From assembly GCA_934486755.1 (NCBI GenBank), contig CAKSQT010000013.1, positions 1 through 33,170 on the forward strand: a DNA stretch of 33,170 nucleotides, written 5' to 3'. The position numbers were made by a program, and so were the translations under genes. Numbering within the stretch: the first letter of the stretch is position 1; each line of letters begins with the position of its first letter. Shown piece by piece: positions 23,536 to 32,725 of the stretch. This DNA comes from an uncultured Eubacteriales bacterium. GTDB lineage: Bacteria; Bacillota; Clostridia; Oscillospirales; Acutalibacteraceae. The notes beneath the pieces are model-generated. The model made no database searches. It had not been told where the DNA came from and saw only the letters and a list, made by a program, of their open reading frames with translations.

Positions 23536-24708
23536 ATGTTTGAAATACCGAAAAGTGTTAAAAATTTAATGAATGTCATACGGAAAAACGGTTATGAGGC
23601 ATACATTGTCGGCGGGTGCGTCAGGGATATGCTTTTATGCCGTACCCCGTCGGATTTTGACGTTACCACGAGCGCCATGCCAAAGGAAATTCTCGGTATG
23701 TTTGAAAGAACGGTTTCGGTAGGTATCAAGCACGGTACTGTCGGGGTGATGACACAGGACGGCGTTGTTGAGGTTACAACATTCCGCTCGGACGGCGATT
23801 ACAACGATTGCAGACGGCCCGAAAGCGTTAAATTTGTCCGTTCGTTAAAAGAAGACTTAGCGCGCCGCGATTTTACGGTTAACGCTATGGCATATTCAGA
23901 CAGCACAGGACTTATAGACTGCTTCGGCGGCAGGGAGGACATTAAAAACCGTATACTGCGCACCGTGGACGACCCGAAAACACGTTTCAGCGAAGACGCG
24001 CTCAGGATACTAAGGCTGTTCAGATTTGCCTGCACGCTCGGCTTCACCCCCGAAGAAAGCACTTTAAAAGCCGCTGTCGAGGACGCGTATTTGCTTGAAC
24101 ACATAAGCCGTGAGCGCATATACGAGGAGCTTTCAAAAGCCTCGCTTAGTGAGTATGTCGGGGAATTAGAACCGCTTATAAAAAGCGGCGGCCTTAATTT
24201 TTTAGGCATTTGCGGCTGTGCGCCGCTTAACAAGATAGTAAAATTATCAAGCAACCGCTGTTTGCGGCTTTTTGCTCTTTTAAACCTGTGCGACTGTGAG
24301 GACATTGTAAACGTTTCCGTATCCTTAAAGGCGCCTAAAAAATTTTCGGATTATTGCGCAGTTCTTTTAAATCTTATCGCAAAGGATTTTCCGACCGACA
24401 AGACGGATATAAAGGAAATGCTTAATATTTCTTCGCCCGAAATGTTTGAAGATTATTTAGAATATGAAAGAATAATTCTTGAACGTAACACCGATTCGGT
24501 TGCCGAAATGAAGCGTGAAATTGAGCGAAACGGCGAGCCTTACCGCATATCCGACCTTGCTGTAAGCGGCAATGATGTAAAAAAATTAGGCTTCAAAGGA
24601 ACAGAAATAGGAGCAGTACTTGAAAAAATACGAAAAACCGCGGTTATAGACCCAAAACTTAATCAAAATGAATATCTTCTGCAATTAGCAAAAGAGCTGA
24701 CGGAATAA
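23536..24708 (+). CDS. cca: CCA tRNA nucleotidyltransferase
   Basis: Class II nucleotidyltransferase that builds or repairs the 3' CCA end of tRNAs. YIVGGCVRDMLL is followed by the metal-binding DFD carboxylates (Asp40 and Asp42). RRDFTVNAMAYS and DPKTRFSEDALRILRLFRFA are the neck motifs, and a helical tRNA-binding C terminus follows. No HD phosphohydrolase domain is evident. The start is taken as ATG at 23536, with GGTGA at 23526-23530; an in-frame GTG at 23527 lies inside that ribosome site. The 390 residues resemble the Bacillus enzyme. A poly(A) polymerase cannot be excluded by motif alone, but Gram-positive genomes usually have only the CCA enzyme. Confidence 0.93.
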   Translation: MFEIPKSVKNLMNVIRKNGYEAYIVGGCVRDMLLCRTPSDFDVTTSAMPKEILGMFERTVSVGIKHGTVGVMTQDGVVEVTTFRSDGDYNDCRRPESVKFVRSLKEDLARRDFTVNAMAYSDSTGLIDCFGGREDIKNRILRTVDDPKTRFSEDALRILRLFRFACTLGFTPEESTLKAAVEDAYLLEHISRERIYEELSKASLSEYVGELEPLIKSGGLNFLGICGCAPLNKIVKLSSNRCLRLFALLNLCDCEDIVNVSVSLKAPKKFSDYCAVLLNLIAKDFPTDKTDIKEMLNISSPEMFEDYLEYERIILERNTDSVAEMKREIERNGEPYRISDLAVSGNDVKKLGFKGTEIGAVLEKIRKTAVIDPKLNQNEYLLQLAKELTE

Positions 24709-24738
24709 TTGAAATTCCCGTCAGCTCTTTATTTTTAT
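24691..24738. terminator. bidirectional terminator between cca and gltD
   Basis: A perfect 13-bp stem (24691-24703 with 24718-24730) has the cca stop codon inside its loop, followed by TTTATTTTTAT on the plus strand. On the minus strand it is followed by TTTTGC and lies directly after the gltD stop. Confidence 0.9.
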
Positions 24739-26219
24739 ACTAAGTTTGTGTAACCCATAAGGTATTCGTCTACTTCTTTTGCGGCGGCTCGTCCCTCTGC
24801 TATCGCCCAAACGACAAGCGACTGTCCCCTATGCATATCGCCTGCGGTGAAAACACCGTCAACATCGGTTGCATATTTACCGTTTTCCGTGCTTAAATTA
24901 CTGCGAGCGTCGGTTTTAACGCCGAATGTCTCGGCAATATACGGCATAGGTCCCAAAAATCCCGCCGCTATTAAAACCATATCGCAATCAACGGTTTTCT
25001 CGCTGTTCTGTACCTCCTGCATTACGGTTCTGCCTGTTTTTTTATCTTTTACAGGTTCCAGACGGACAGTAACAGCCGAGCAAAGGTTGCCATTATCGTC
25101 GCTTATCAGTTTTTTGAGTGTGGTCTGATAAACGCGCGTGTCTTTTCCAAACACCGCGGCGGCTTCCTCCTGACCGTAATCCGTCTTACACACCCGAGGG
25201 TACTGCGGCCAAGGATTTTCGGCAGTCCGCGCATCGGGCAGTTTCGGCATCATTTCAAGCTGCGTCACCGATTTACAGCCGTGGCGTATACAGGTGGCAA
25301 CGCAATCGTTGCCCGTATCTCCGCCGCCGACTATTATCACATTTTTATCCTTTGCCGAAATATAATCGGAAGTAAGCCCGTTGTCAAGCAACGCTTTTGT
25401 GGTGGATTTAAGAAAATCAACAGCAAAATACACTCCGTTTGTATCTCTGCCCTCTATCTTCAAATCGCGCGGATTGCTCGCACCGCAGCAAAGCACTACC
25501 GCGTCATAATCGGAAAGTATTTTTTTCACCTCAACATCATAGCCAACGTCGGCATTCGTAACAAAGGTAACGCCCTCCTTACGCATAAGGTCGATACGTC
25601 TTTCCACTATGCTTTTATCGAGCTTCATATTGGGTATTCCGTACATTAACAGACCGCCTATTCTGTCTGCTTTTTCGTAAACCGTAACGGTGTGGCCGCG
25701 CCTGTTAAGCGTATCGGCGCACGCAAGTCCCGACGGTCCCGAACCTATTACGGCTACCCTTTTTTCGGTACGCACTTCGGGTACTCTCGGCGTAATATAA
25801 CCCTTTTCAAAGCCGTTCTCGATAACGGCAAGCTCATTATCCTTTACGGTAACGGCAGTATCGTACAGCGCGCACGAACACGCCGCCTCGCACAAAGCAG
25901 GACACACCCTGCCCGTAAACTCAGGAAAATTGTTTGTTTTCATAAGTCTTGAAAGCGCGTGTTGCCAATTACCGTTGTAAATCTCGTCGTTCCATTCGGG
26001 TATAAGGTTATGAAGCGGGCAACCCGATACCATACCGCCGAGCTTCATAGCGGACTGGCAGAACGGCACTCCGCAATTCATACAGCGCGCTGCCTGTTCC
26101 CGCCTTTGAGTTTTGGACATCGGCGTATGGAACTCATTATAATTTTTAATTCTTTCCTTCGGTTCGGCAGAGGTGTTATTTTCTCTGCCGTATTCCAAAA
26201 ATCCCGTAGCTTTTCCCAT
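24735..26219 (-). CDS. gltD: glutamate synthase small subunit (NADPH)
   Basis: Electron-input subunit of NADPH-GOGAT, passing electrons from NADPH through FAD and iron-sulfur clusters to GltB. The N-terminal cysteine-rich domain has CMNCGVPFC, GCPLHN and CPALCEAAC, ligands for two 4Fe-4S clusters. The FAD-binding GSGPSGLACADTL and NADPH-binding GGGDTGNDC motifs follow. The C terminus contains VFTAGDMHRGQSLVVWAIAEGR. The length of 494 residues is normal. The start ATG is 9 nt after the gltB stop, with GGTGA 4 nt before it, so it is tightly co-transcribed. Confidence 0.97.
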   Translation of the reverse strand: MGKATGFLEYGRENNTSAEPKERIKNYNEFHTPMSKTQRREQAARCMNCGVPFCQSAMKLGGMVSGCPLHNLIPEWNDEIYNGNWQHALSRLMKTNNFPEFTGRVCPALCEAACSCALYDTAVTVKDNELAVIENGFEKGYITPRVPEVRTEKRVAVIGSGPSGLACADTLNRRGHTVTVYEKADRIGGLLMYGIPNMKLDKSIVERRIDLMRKEGVTFVTNADVGYDVEVKKILSDYDAVVLCCGASNPRDLKIEGRDTNGVYFAVDFLKSTTKALLDNGLTSDYISAKDKNVIIVGGGDTGNDCVATCIRHGCKSVTQLEMMPKLPDARTAENPWPQYPRVCKTDYGQEEAAAVFGKDTRVYQTTLKKLISDDNGNLCSAVTVRLEPVKDKKTGRTVMQEVQNSEKTVDCDMVLIAAGFLGPMPYIAETFGVKTDARSNLSTENGKYATDVDGVFTAGDMHRGQSLVVWAIAEGRAAAKEVDEYLMGYTNLV

Positions 26220-26228
26220 AACATCACC

Positions 26229-29200
26229 CTATTTCTGAACGGAATAAAATGCTTCCAATTCGGCTTCGCGTCTTGAAAGACCTTTTTCTTCAAATCTGCT
26301 TATTGCTTGAAGCATACGGCTGTAATCATTCGGCACAATCTTTTTAAACAACGGCAGATATTTTTCAAAACCGTCAAGAATTATTTTACCTTTCGGCGAA
26401 TTTGTTTCCGCAACGTGCTTTTCTATCATCGTGCGCAATTCCTCAACATCGTGCTTTTCGCTTACCTCGGTCATAGTCACCATTTCCTTGTTAAGACGGA
26501 GATAGAAGTCGTGGTTTTCATCAAGCACATAAGCTATGCCGCCGCTCATTCCTGCGGCAAAATTCTTGCCTGTCGGTCCTAAAACGACCGCTCTGCCGCC
26601 TGTCATATATTCGCATCCATGGTCGCCTGTTCCCTCGCAAACGGCATAGGCGCCCGAATTGCGAACGCAGAAGCGTTCGCCTGCGAGTCCGTTTATATAT
26701 GCTTCGCCAGAGGTAGCGCCGTACAGTGCGACGTTGCCTATTATAATGTTTTCCTCGGCTTTATAAGAGCGCTTTGCAGGCGGATATACTACCAGCTTAC
26801 CGCCTGACAGACCCTTGCCGAAATAATCGTTGCTGTCGCCTTCAAGACGTATTGTAAGTCCCTTCGGTATGAATGCGCCGAACGACTGTCCGCCGCCCCC
26901 CTTACACTCAATGACGTATGTATCGTCATCTAACGTGTTTTTATATTTCCGCGTTATTTCAGAGCCGAATATTGTGCCGAGGGTGCGGTTCGTACTTGAA
27001 ATATCAACAGATATTTTTTTATGGTGTTTAGTTCTAAGCGCAGATGAAAACTGATGCAAGAATACGCTTTCATCAACGGTTTTTTCAAGCCCGAAGTTAT
27101 ATACGTCCTGAGGTTCAAAATGGCGTTTTTCCTGAGGAACGTCGGCAACGCTGTAAAGTATCTGCGACATATCCGCCATACCTGCGCGCTTTGTAACCGT
27201 TTTATCACGCACTTTTAAGAGGTCGGTTCTGCCGACAAGCTCGTTTACGGTTTTAACGCCCAACGAAGCCATTATCTCACGCAATTCTGAGGCAATGTAG
27301 GTCATAAAATTGATGACATATTCAGGTCTGCCGCAAAAGCGCTTTCTAAGTTCGGGATTTTGCGTAGCAATACCGCAAGGACAGGTATCAAGATTGCAGA
27401 CGCGCATCATAATACAACCCATTGTGATAAGCGGAGCCGTAGCAAATCCAAACTCCTCTGCACCGAGCAGAGCCGCTATTGCAACATCGCGGCCGCTCAT
27501 TAATTTTCCGTCGGTCTCCAAAATAACACGGGTGCGCAGACCGTTTTGTATAAGCGTTTGGTGCGCCTCGGCAAGTCCAAGCTCCCACGGAAGTCCCGCA
27601 TTGTGTATAGAGCTTTGCGGAGCGGCACCCGTACCGCCGTCATAACCCGATATAAGCACAACCTGCGCGCCTGCCTTGGCTACGCCCGCGGCGACAGTTC
27701 CGACGCCTGCTTCGGAAACCAATTTTACTGATATTCTGGCTTTCCTGTTGGCGTTTTTAAGGTCGAAAATCAGCTGTGCCAAATCCTCTATTGAATAAAT
27801 GTCGTGGTGCGGCGGTGGCGATATAAGCGAAACACCCGGGGTTGAATAGCGCGTTTCGGCTATCCAAGGATATACCTTTTTACCAGGCAAATGTCCGCCC
27901 TCGCCGGGTTTTGCACCCTGAGCCATTTTAATTTGAATTTCCTTTGCGGAAACAAGATACTCACTTGTAACTCCGAATCTGCCCGACGCTACCTGTTTTA
28001 TAGCGCTGTTGCGTTCGGTACCGAGCCTTTCAGGTCTTTCGCCGCCCTCGCCCGAATTTGATTTTCCGCCCAAGCGGTTCATAGCAATCGCCATACATTC
28101 GTGCGCTTCTTCGGAAATAGAGCCGTAGGACATAGCGCCCGTTTTAAAGCGTTTTACAATTTCACTGACAGGCTCAACCTCATCAAGCGGAACAGGCGTT
28201 ACATTTTCATAATTGAAATCGAGCAGACCCCTTAAAGTATGCGGCTTGTTTTCATTGTCAACCATTGCCGTATATTCCTTAAAACGCTTATACGAGCCGA
28301 GTTGTGTTGCCTCGCGCAGAGCTATAACCGTTTCGGGATTATACATATGGTCTTCCTTATCGTCGCCGCTGCGCAGTTTATGCTCGCCCACGCTGTCAAG
28401 CGTTGTATCAACGCCGAGTCCCAGCGGGTCAAAAGCGTGGCTGTGTCGGTATTCAACGCCTTCGTTTATCTCTTCAAGTCCGATACCGCCTACACGGCTG
28501 ACGGTGTTGGTAAAGTACTTGTCTATTACCTCCTGTTTTATACCTATCGCCTCAAATATCTGTGACGACTGATATGACTGTATCGTAGAAATACCCATCT
28601 TTGACGCAATTTTAACTATACCGTGCAGTATAGCAGAATTATAGTCCTTTACCGCGGTATGATAGTCCTTATCAAGCAGTTTTCTGTCTATAAGCTCGGT
28701 TATACACTCTTCGGCAAGATACGGGTTTACGGCACGCGCGCCGTATCCGAGCAGAGCCGCAAAATGATGAACGCTTCTCGGCTCGGCGCTTTCAAGTATA
28801 ACCGAGACCGCCGTGCGTTTCTTTGTGCGTATCAAATACTGTTCAAGAGCCGACACCGCAAGCAAAGAAGGTATCGCAACGTGGTTTTCGTCTACCCCTC
28901 TGTCGGAAAGAATGATAATGTTAGTTCCGTTTTTATACGCACGGTCGCACTCAACAAACAAGCGGTCAAGTGCGCGGTCAAGCGGTGTGTTTTTATAATA
29001 AAGCAGTGAAATTGTTTCAACCTTAAAGCCCTCACGCTTGATTGCTCTTATCTTCATAAGCTCGGCGCACGAAATAATGGGGTTAGGAATTTCAAGAACA
29101 CGGCAGTTGGCGGCGTTTTCATCAAGCAGGTTACCGTCCGAACCGACATAAACGCTTGTATCGGTAACTACTTCCTCGCGTATTGCGTCGATAGGTGGAT

Positions 29201-30749
29201 TGGTGACCTGTGCGAAAAGCTGTTTGAAATAGTTGAACAGGGGCTGATGTTTTTCCGAAAGCATTGCAAGAGGTATATCCGTACCCATTGCAGAGGTGGG
29301 TTCGGCACCGTTCTTCGCCATAGGCATTATTGTATTTTTTATATCCTCATAAGTGTAGCCGAACGCTTTATAGAGCCTGTCGCGCATCTCCTGAGAATAA
29401 TGATCCAACCTCTTATTCGGCATTTCAAGCTCGCCGAGCTTTACAAGATTTCGGTCAAGCCACTCGCCGTACGGCTTGCGCGAAGCGTAATATTTCTTAC
29501 ACTCGGCGTCGGATATTATGCGTTTCTTCACCGTATCCACCAAAAGCATTTTGCCCGGCTCCAAGCGGCTTTTCTTAACAATATGGGTTGAATCGACGTC
29601 AAGCACGCCGACCTCGGACGAGAGTATCAGCGTATTATCGTCGGTAATATAATATCTTGACGGTCTAAGCCCGTTACGGTCGAGAACCGCTCCGACGGTA
29701 TCGCCGTCCGAGAAAAGTATTGCCGCGGGTCCGTCCCAAGGCTCCATCATTGTTGAATAATAGTGGTAAAAATCACGCTTTTCACGTGAAATTGTCTTGC
29801 TGTTACGCCAAGGCTCGGGAATGGTTATCATAACCGCGAGCGGCAGTTCAATTCCGTTCATAACAAGAAATTCAAGTGTATTGTCAAGCATAGCGGAATC
29901 GGAACCAGCCGTATTTACAACGGGCAGTACCTTGTTTATATTACTGCTCATAACCGAGCTTTCCATAGTTTCTTCACGCGCCAACATTCTGTCAACATTG
30001 CCGCGAATAGTGTTTATTTCACCGTTGTGAAGTATAAAGCGGTTCGGGTGAGCGCGCTCCCAGCTTGGATTGGTATTGGTTGAAAAGCGCGAATGAACAA
30101 GCGCTATTGCACTGTCGTATCTTTCGTCCATAAGGTCAAGATAAAATCTGCGGAGCTGACCGACAAGGAACATTCCTTTATAAACTATCGTGCGCGAAGA
30201 GAGGGACGCAACATAGGTATTATCGTTACTTTGTTCAAAGACACGTCTGATAATATACAGCTTACGGTCAAATTCAAGTCCCTTTGCAACATTTTCGGGG
30301 CGTGCCAAAAAGCATTGCATTATATACGGCATACAGTCGCGCGCCTTTTGACCGAGTATATCACAGTTGATTGGAACATCACGCCAGCCGAGAAATTCCA
30401 CGCCCTCTTTTTTGGCAATTATTTCAAGCATTTTCTTAGCCTGATTGCGTTTTAAGGTATCCTGCGGGAAAAAGAACATTCCAACGCCGTAATCCCGTTC
30501 ACCGCCTATTGAAATACCGACTTCTTCTGCCGCGGCGGTGAAAAAATTATGAGAAATCTGCAACAAAATTCCGACGCCGTCGCCCGTTTCGCCCGACGCG
30601 TCCTTACCTGCGCGGTGTTCCAGCTTTTCAACTATGGAAAGTGCATCGTTTACAACACCGTGGCTTTTTTTGCCGTCAACCCTTACTACGGCTCCGATAC
30701 CGCAGGCATCGTGTTCAAACTGCTGTCGGTAAAGTCCGTTTTCGGTCAT
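26229..30749 (-). CDS. gltB: glutamate synthase large subunit
   Basis: Converts glutamine plus 2-oxoglutarate to two glutamates. It has an N-terminal Ntn-type glutamine amidotransferase domain whose catalytic cysteine (Cys16 in HDACGIG) becomes the N terminus after removal of a 15-residue propeptide. A central domain is followed by the FMN-binding synthase barrel (KSNSGEGGERPER). The 3Fe-4S ligands CIMMRVCNLDTC lie near residue 1110, and the C-terminal beta-helix contains GGGGQSFGAF and ATSGEAYI. The 1506 residues are full length. The start is ATG at 30749, 7 nt after GGGGG; the in-frame TTG at 30791 falls in the upstream hairpin and is rejected. It is the first gene of gltBD. Confidence 0.98.
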   Translation of the reverse strand: MTENGLYRQQFEHDACGIGAVVRVDGKKSHGVVNDALSIVEKLEHRAGKDASGETGDGVGILLQISHNFFTAAAEEVGISIGGERDYGVGMFFFPQDTLKRNQAKKMLEIIAKKEGVEFLGWRDVPINCDILGQKARDCMPYIMQCFLARPENVAKGLEFDRKLYIIRRVFEQSNDNTYVASLSSRTIVYKGMFLVGQLRRFYLDLMDERYDSAIALVHSRFSTNTNPSWERAHPNRFILHNGEINTIRGNVDRMLAREETMESSVMSSNINKVLPVVNTAGSDSAMLDNTLEFLVMNGIELPLAVMITIPEPWRNSKTISREKRDFYHYYSTMMEPWDGPAAILFSDGDTVGAVLDRNGLRPSRYYITDDNTLILSSEVGVLDVDSTHIVKKSRLEPGKMLLVDTVKKRIISDAECKKYYASRKPYGEWLDRNLVKLGELEMPNKRLDHYSQEMRDRLYKAFGYTYEDIKNTIMPMAKNGAEPTSAMGTDIPLAMLSEKHQPLFNYFKQLFAQVTNPPIDAIREEVVTDTSVYVGSDGNLLDENAANCRVLEIPNPIISCAELMKIRAIKREGFKVETISLLYYKNTPLDRALDRLFVECDRAYKNGTNIIILSDRGVDENHVAIPSLLAVSALEQYLIRTKKRTAVSVILESAEPRSVHHFAALLGYGARAVNPYLAEECITELIDRKLLDKDYHTAVKDYNSAILHGIVKIASKMGISTIQSYQSSQIFEAIGIKQEVIDKYFTNTVSRVGGIGLEEINEGVEYRHSHAFDPLGLGVDTTLDSVGEHKLRSGDDKEDHMYNPETVIALREATQLGSYKRFKEYTAMVDNENKPHTLRGLLDFNYENVTPVPLDEVEPVSEIVKRFKTGAMSYGSISEEAHECMAIAMNRLGGKSNSGEGGERPERLGTERNSAIKQVASGRFGVTSEYLVSAKEIQIKMAQGAKPGEGGHLPGKKVYPWIAETRYSTPGVSLISPPPHHDIYSIEDLAQLIFDLKNANRKARISVKLVSEAGVGTVAAGVAKAGAQVVLISGYDGGTGAAPQSSIHNAGLPWELGLAEAHQTLIQNGLRTRVILETDGKLMSGRDVAIAALLGAEEFGFATAPLITMGCIMMRVCNLDTCPCGIATQNPELRKRFCGRPEYVINFMTYIASELREIMASLGVKTVNELVGRTDLLKVRDKTVTKRAGMADMSQILYSVADVPQEKRHFEPQDVYNFGLEKTVDESVFLHQFSSALRTKHHKKISVDISSTNRTLGTIFGSEITRKYKNTLDDDTYVIECKGGGGQSFGAFIPKGLTIRLEGDSNDYFGKGLSGGKLVVYPPAKRSYKAEENIIIGNVALYGATSGEAYINGLAGERFCVRNSGAYAVCEGTGDHGCEYMTGGRAVVLGPTGKNFAAGMSGGIAYVLDENHDFYLRLNKEMVTMTEVSEKHDVEELRTMIEKHVAETNSPKGKIILDGFEKYLPLFKKIVPNDYSRMLQAISRFEEKGLSRREAELEAFYSVQK

Positions 30750-30777
30750 TATAATTCCCCCGTAACACAAAAAATTA

Positions 30778-30821
30778 AAAAGCGCCCACAAAGAGAATTA
30801 TATCCCTTTATGAGCGCCTTT
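30778..30821 (-). terminator. terminator-like hairpin in the gltB leader
   Basis: On the minus strand a 12-bp core stem (30817-30806 with 30793-30782, two G-T pairs), extended by about 4 further pairs, has a 12-nt loop and runs into TTTTTAATTTTTT. It lies downstream of the promoter at 30840-30868 and 29 nt before the gltB ATG. It could be an attenuator for gltBD, the terminator of the SPFH operon, or both. Confidence 0.75.
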
Positions 30822-30839
30822 GCTCTATCAATTTAGTAC

Positions 30840-30868
30840 AGTATAGCACATACCGTGTCGTTTGTCAA
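30840..30868 (-). promoter_or_regulatory. promoter of gltBD
   Basis: Perfect TTGACA (30868-30863), a 17-nt spacer and TATACT (30845-30840) on the minus strand, starting 8 bp after the SPFH gene stop. Initiation is predicted near 30833, leaving only about a dozen nucleotides before the terminator-like hairpin. Confidence 0.82.
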
Positions 30869-30875
30869 ATTATTT

Positions 30876-31826
30876 TTAATCGTCGCAGCATTCGTCCTTT
30901 TTCGGGGGCTTTACAGGCTTTGCGGCTTCCTTAGTTGCATCGCCGAGTCCCGTTGTTTCGGTAAATACGGCGTTTTTGGTAACCATATTGACTGCGTCGG
31001 TCGGGATAATGAGTTTTGCCGCTGTGCCGTTTGAAATTTCAGCAAGTGTTTCAAGCCGTTTTATTTCAAGCACAGCCGCGTCCGCGGCGGCTTCCTTTAT
31101 TGCACGGATACCGTCCGCCTCAGACTTTTTATTGAGGTAAATGGCTTTGGCTTCACCCTCTGCCCTTGCAATACGCGCGTCACGCTCGCCCTCTGCCGCC
31201 AAAATCATCGCCTGCTTATCACCCTCGGCACGGGTGATAGCCGCCGCCTTGTGACCCTCAGCCTGCAAGAGCGTTTCGCGGCGTTCGCGTTCCGCCTTCA
31301 TCTGCTTTTCCATTGCGTTTTGAATTTCGGCAGGAGGAATGATGTTTTTAAGCTCGACACGGTTGACCTTCATACCCCACTTATCGGTCGCCTCGTCAAG
31401 AATGGCTGTCATTTTTGCGTTAATAGTATCCCTCGAAGTAAGGGTGCCGTCAAGCTCCAATTCGCCGACAAGGTTACGCAGAGTGGTGGCGGTGAGGTTC
31501 TGCAAAGCGTTTAGAGGACTTACAACGCCGTAGGTATATAGCTTTGCGTCATAAATTCTGAAATAAACGACCGTATCTATCTGCATAGTGACGTTATCTT
31601 TGGTAATAACGGGTTGAGGAGGTGAATCAAGCACCTGTTCTTTAAGGGTTATCTTTTTTGCGATAGTCTCAATAACAGGCACCTTGACGTGCAGACCTGC
31701 GCCCCAAGTTGTTTTGTATTTGCCTAAAAATTCGATAACATACTCTGTTGCCTGCGGAACCACCCTTACATTAGCAAACAAAAGTATGACCACAAGCGCG
31801 ATAATTCCTATAATTACATATTCCAT
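30876..31826 (-). CDS. SPFH/band 7 (stomatin-like) membrane protein
   Basis: A membrane scaffold protein of 316 residues of the stomatin/prohibitin class (resembling QmcA and slipins). One N-terminal membrane segment (3-20) is followed by the SPFH domain (about 22-190: VVPQATEYVIEFLGKYKTTWGAGLHVKVP, with SPPQPVITKDNVTMQIDTVVYFRI in two runs). A long Ala/Glu/Arg-rich coiled coil (about 175-265), typical of oligomerising members, comes next. The tail ends in a Cys pair (ECCDD), which is unusual. GGGGAGG lies 7 nt before the ATG. The usual NfeD partner is absent; an unrecognised gene lies upstream in the same direction. The role is probably organisation of membrane microdomains or proteases. Confidence 0.92.
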   Translation of the reverse strand: MEYVIIGIIALVVILLFANVRVVPQATEYVIEFLGKYKTTWGAGLHVKVPVIETIAKKITLKEQVLDSPPQPVITKDNVTMQIDTVVYFRIYDAKLYTYGVVSPLNALQNLTATTLRNLVGELELDGTLTSRDTINAKMTAILDEATDKWGMKVNRVELKNIIPPAEIQNAMEKQMKAERERRETLLQAEGHKAAAITRAEGDKQAMILAAEGERDARIARAEGEAKAIYLNKKSEADGIRAIKEAAADAAVLEIKRLETLAEISNGTAAKLIIPTDAVNMVTKNAVFTETTGLGDATKEAAKPVKPPKKDECCDD

Positions 31827-31852
31827 AAAAGAGCCTCCCCTGACAGAATCAA

Positions 31853-32602
31853 TTATTTTATAAGAGTTGCAATCAGCTTCTTATTCTTTGAAAATTCCTG
31901 TGAAAGGGCTGTGAACGCCTGCAAGAAGTGTTTATCTTCGGCAAGCATTTCGGTCACCGCCGAATAGACCGCCTGATCTTTATAAGCGGCGGCGCACAGC
32001 ACAGCCAAAGCGGCATTTACAGAATCCTTATCGCCGTGAACATAAACGTCTTCAAAAAGGTCGTAAACCTTTTTTATCTGTTTTTTATTTCCGCCTGTAA
32101 GCGACGCCTTTATCTGCGGCACGAGATTTTCACCGAAAAACGAGAGATAAAGGAAATTACCGTAAGCGGCAACGTGCGCCTTATATTCGTCTTTTAAAGA
32201 CGGAAAAACGTCCAACACCTTTTTCGTAAATCCCGTAACGGTCATATTGCCGCTCTTAGTAGCAGACGGCAAAGCGATTGTATCCTCTGCTGAAACATTC
32301 CTTTTGAGCTTTATACCCATATTTTTACGCAGAGAAACGGTAAAATCAACACCTACCGCCTCGGCGTCCTTGGCGTTCTGGCTGTCATCAAACAGCCACG
32401 AATTTATTACGCTGTATTCGCCGACATTGCCGTCTTCAACCTCTGCCGCAAAAAGCTCGTACATCTGCTTTTCTTCGTTATATTCAACCTTTATTTTTCT
32501 CGTGTCGCACTGAAAACTTCCGTCCTCACACTCGGTAAATTTGCAACTATCCAAAAACGGTTTCATTTCACCTATAACACGGTCATAAAATCTGTTATCC
32601 AA
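31853..32602 (-). CDS. unrecognised protein, upstream of the SPFH gene
   Basis: A protein of 249 residues that I do not recognise. It is soluble with no signal peptide or membrane helix. The N-terminal half (1-130) is beta-rich (FQCDTRKIKVEYNEEKQMYELFAAEVEDG) and the C-terminal half helical (about 135-249). The start is a TTG at 32602 with only a weak GGA-type ribosome site. An internal ATG encoding MKPFLDSC (residue 13) has GGTGA too close to be used well, so the TTG is preferred, but uncertainly. It has its own promoter (32635-32663). A 26-bp gap to the SPFH gene suggests an operon and possibly a shared membrane-associated role. Confidence 0.7.
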   Translation of the reverse strand: MDNRFYDRVIGEMKPFLDSCKFTECEDGSFQCDTRKIKVEYNEEKQMYELFAAEVEDGNVGEYSVINSWLFDDSQNAKDAEAVGVDFTVSLRKNMGIKLKRNVSAEDTIALPSATKSGNMTVTGFTKKVLDVFPSLKDEYKAHVAAYGNFLYLSFFGENLVPQIKASLTGGNKKQIKKVYDLFEDVYVHGDKDSVNAALAVLCAAAYKDQAVYSAVTEMLAEDKHFLQAFTALSQEFSKNKKLIATLIK

Positions 32603-32634
32603 CTTAAATCCACTTCCAAAATAATATTTTACTC

Positions 32635-32663
32635 ATTTTAACATATATTTTTCATTTTGTCAC
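32635..32663 (-). promoter_or_regulatory. promoter of the unrecognised-SPFH operon
   Basis: GTGACA (32663-32658), a 17-nt spacer and TAAAAT (32640-32635) on the minus strand, about 33 bp before the TTG start. Confidence 0.65.
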
Positions 32664-32674
32664 CTAAAATTTTC

Positions 32675-32703
32675 TTGCAACAGCGGTTATATTAAAGTAT
32701 AAT
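32675..32703 (+). promoter_or_regulatory. promoter of rsmA
   Basis: TTGCAA (32675-32680), a 17-nt spacer and TATAAT (32698-32703), 22 bp before the rsmA ATG. It is divergent from the promoter at 32635-32663, with only 11 bp between the two -35 boxes. Confidence 0.8.
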
Positions 32704-32725
32704 CACATAGTACAGGAGTGATCGT

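Noticed and set aside
23448..23579. 44-residue N-terminal extension of MurC
   Set aside because: AAAGGAG and the MurC family start point to the ATG at 23447; the extension overlaps cca on the other strand and shows no MurC-like sequence.
28213..29009. Several antisense ORFs of 80-130 codons inside gltB, dnaK and murC
   Set aside because: They lie opposite strongly conserved coding sequence and have no ribosome sites or recognisable domains; they are shadows of codon bias.
30750..30845. T-box or amino-acid riboswitch upstream of gltB
   Set aside because: The leader before the hairpin is only about a dozen nucleotides, too short for a T-box, a leader peptide or a known aptamer.
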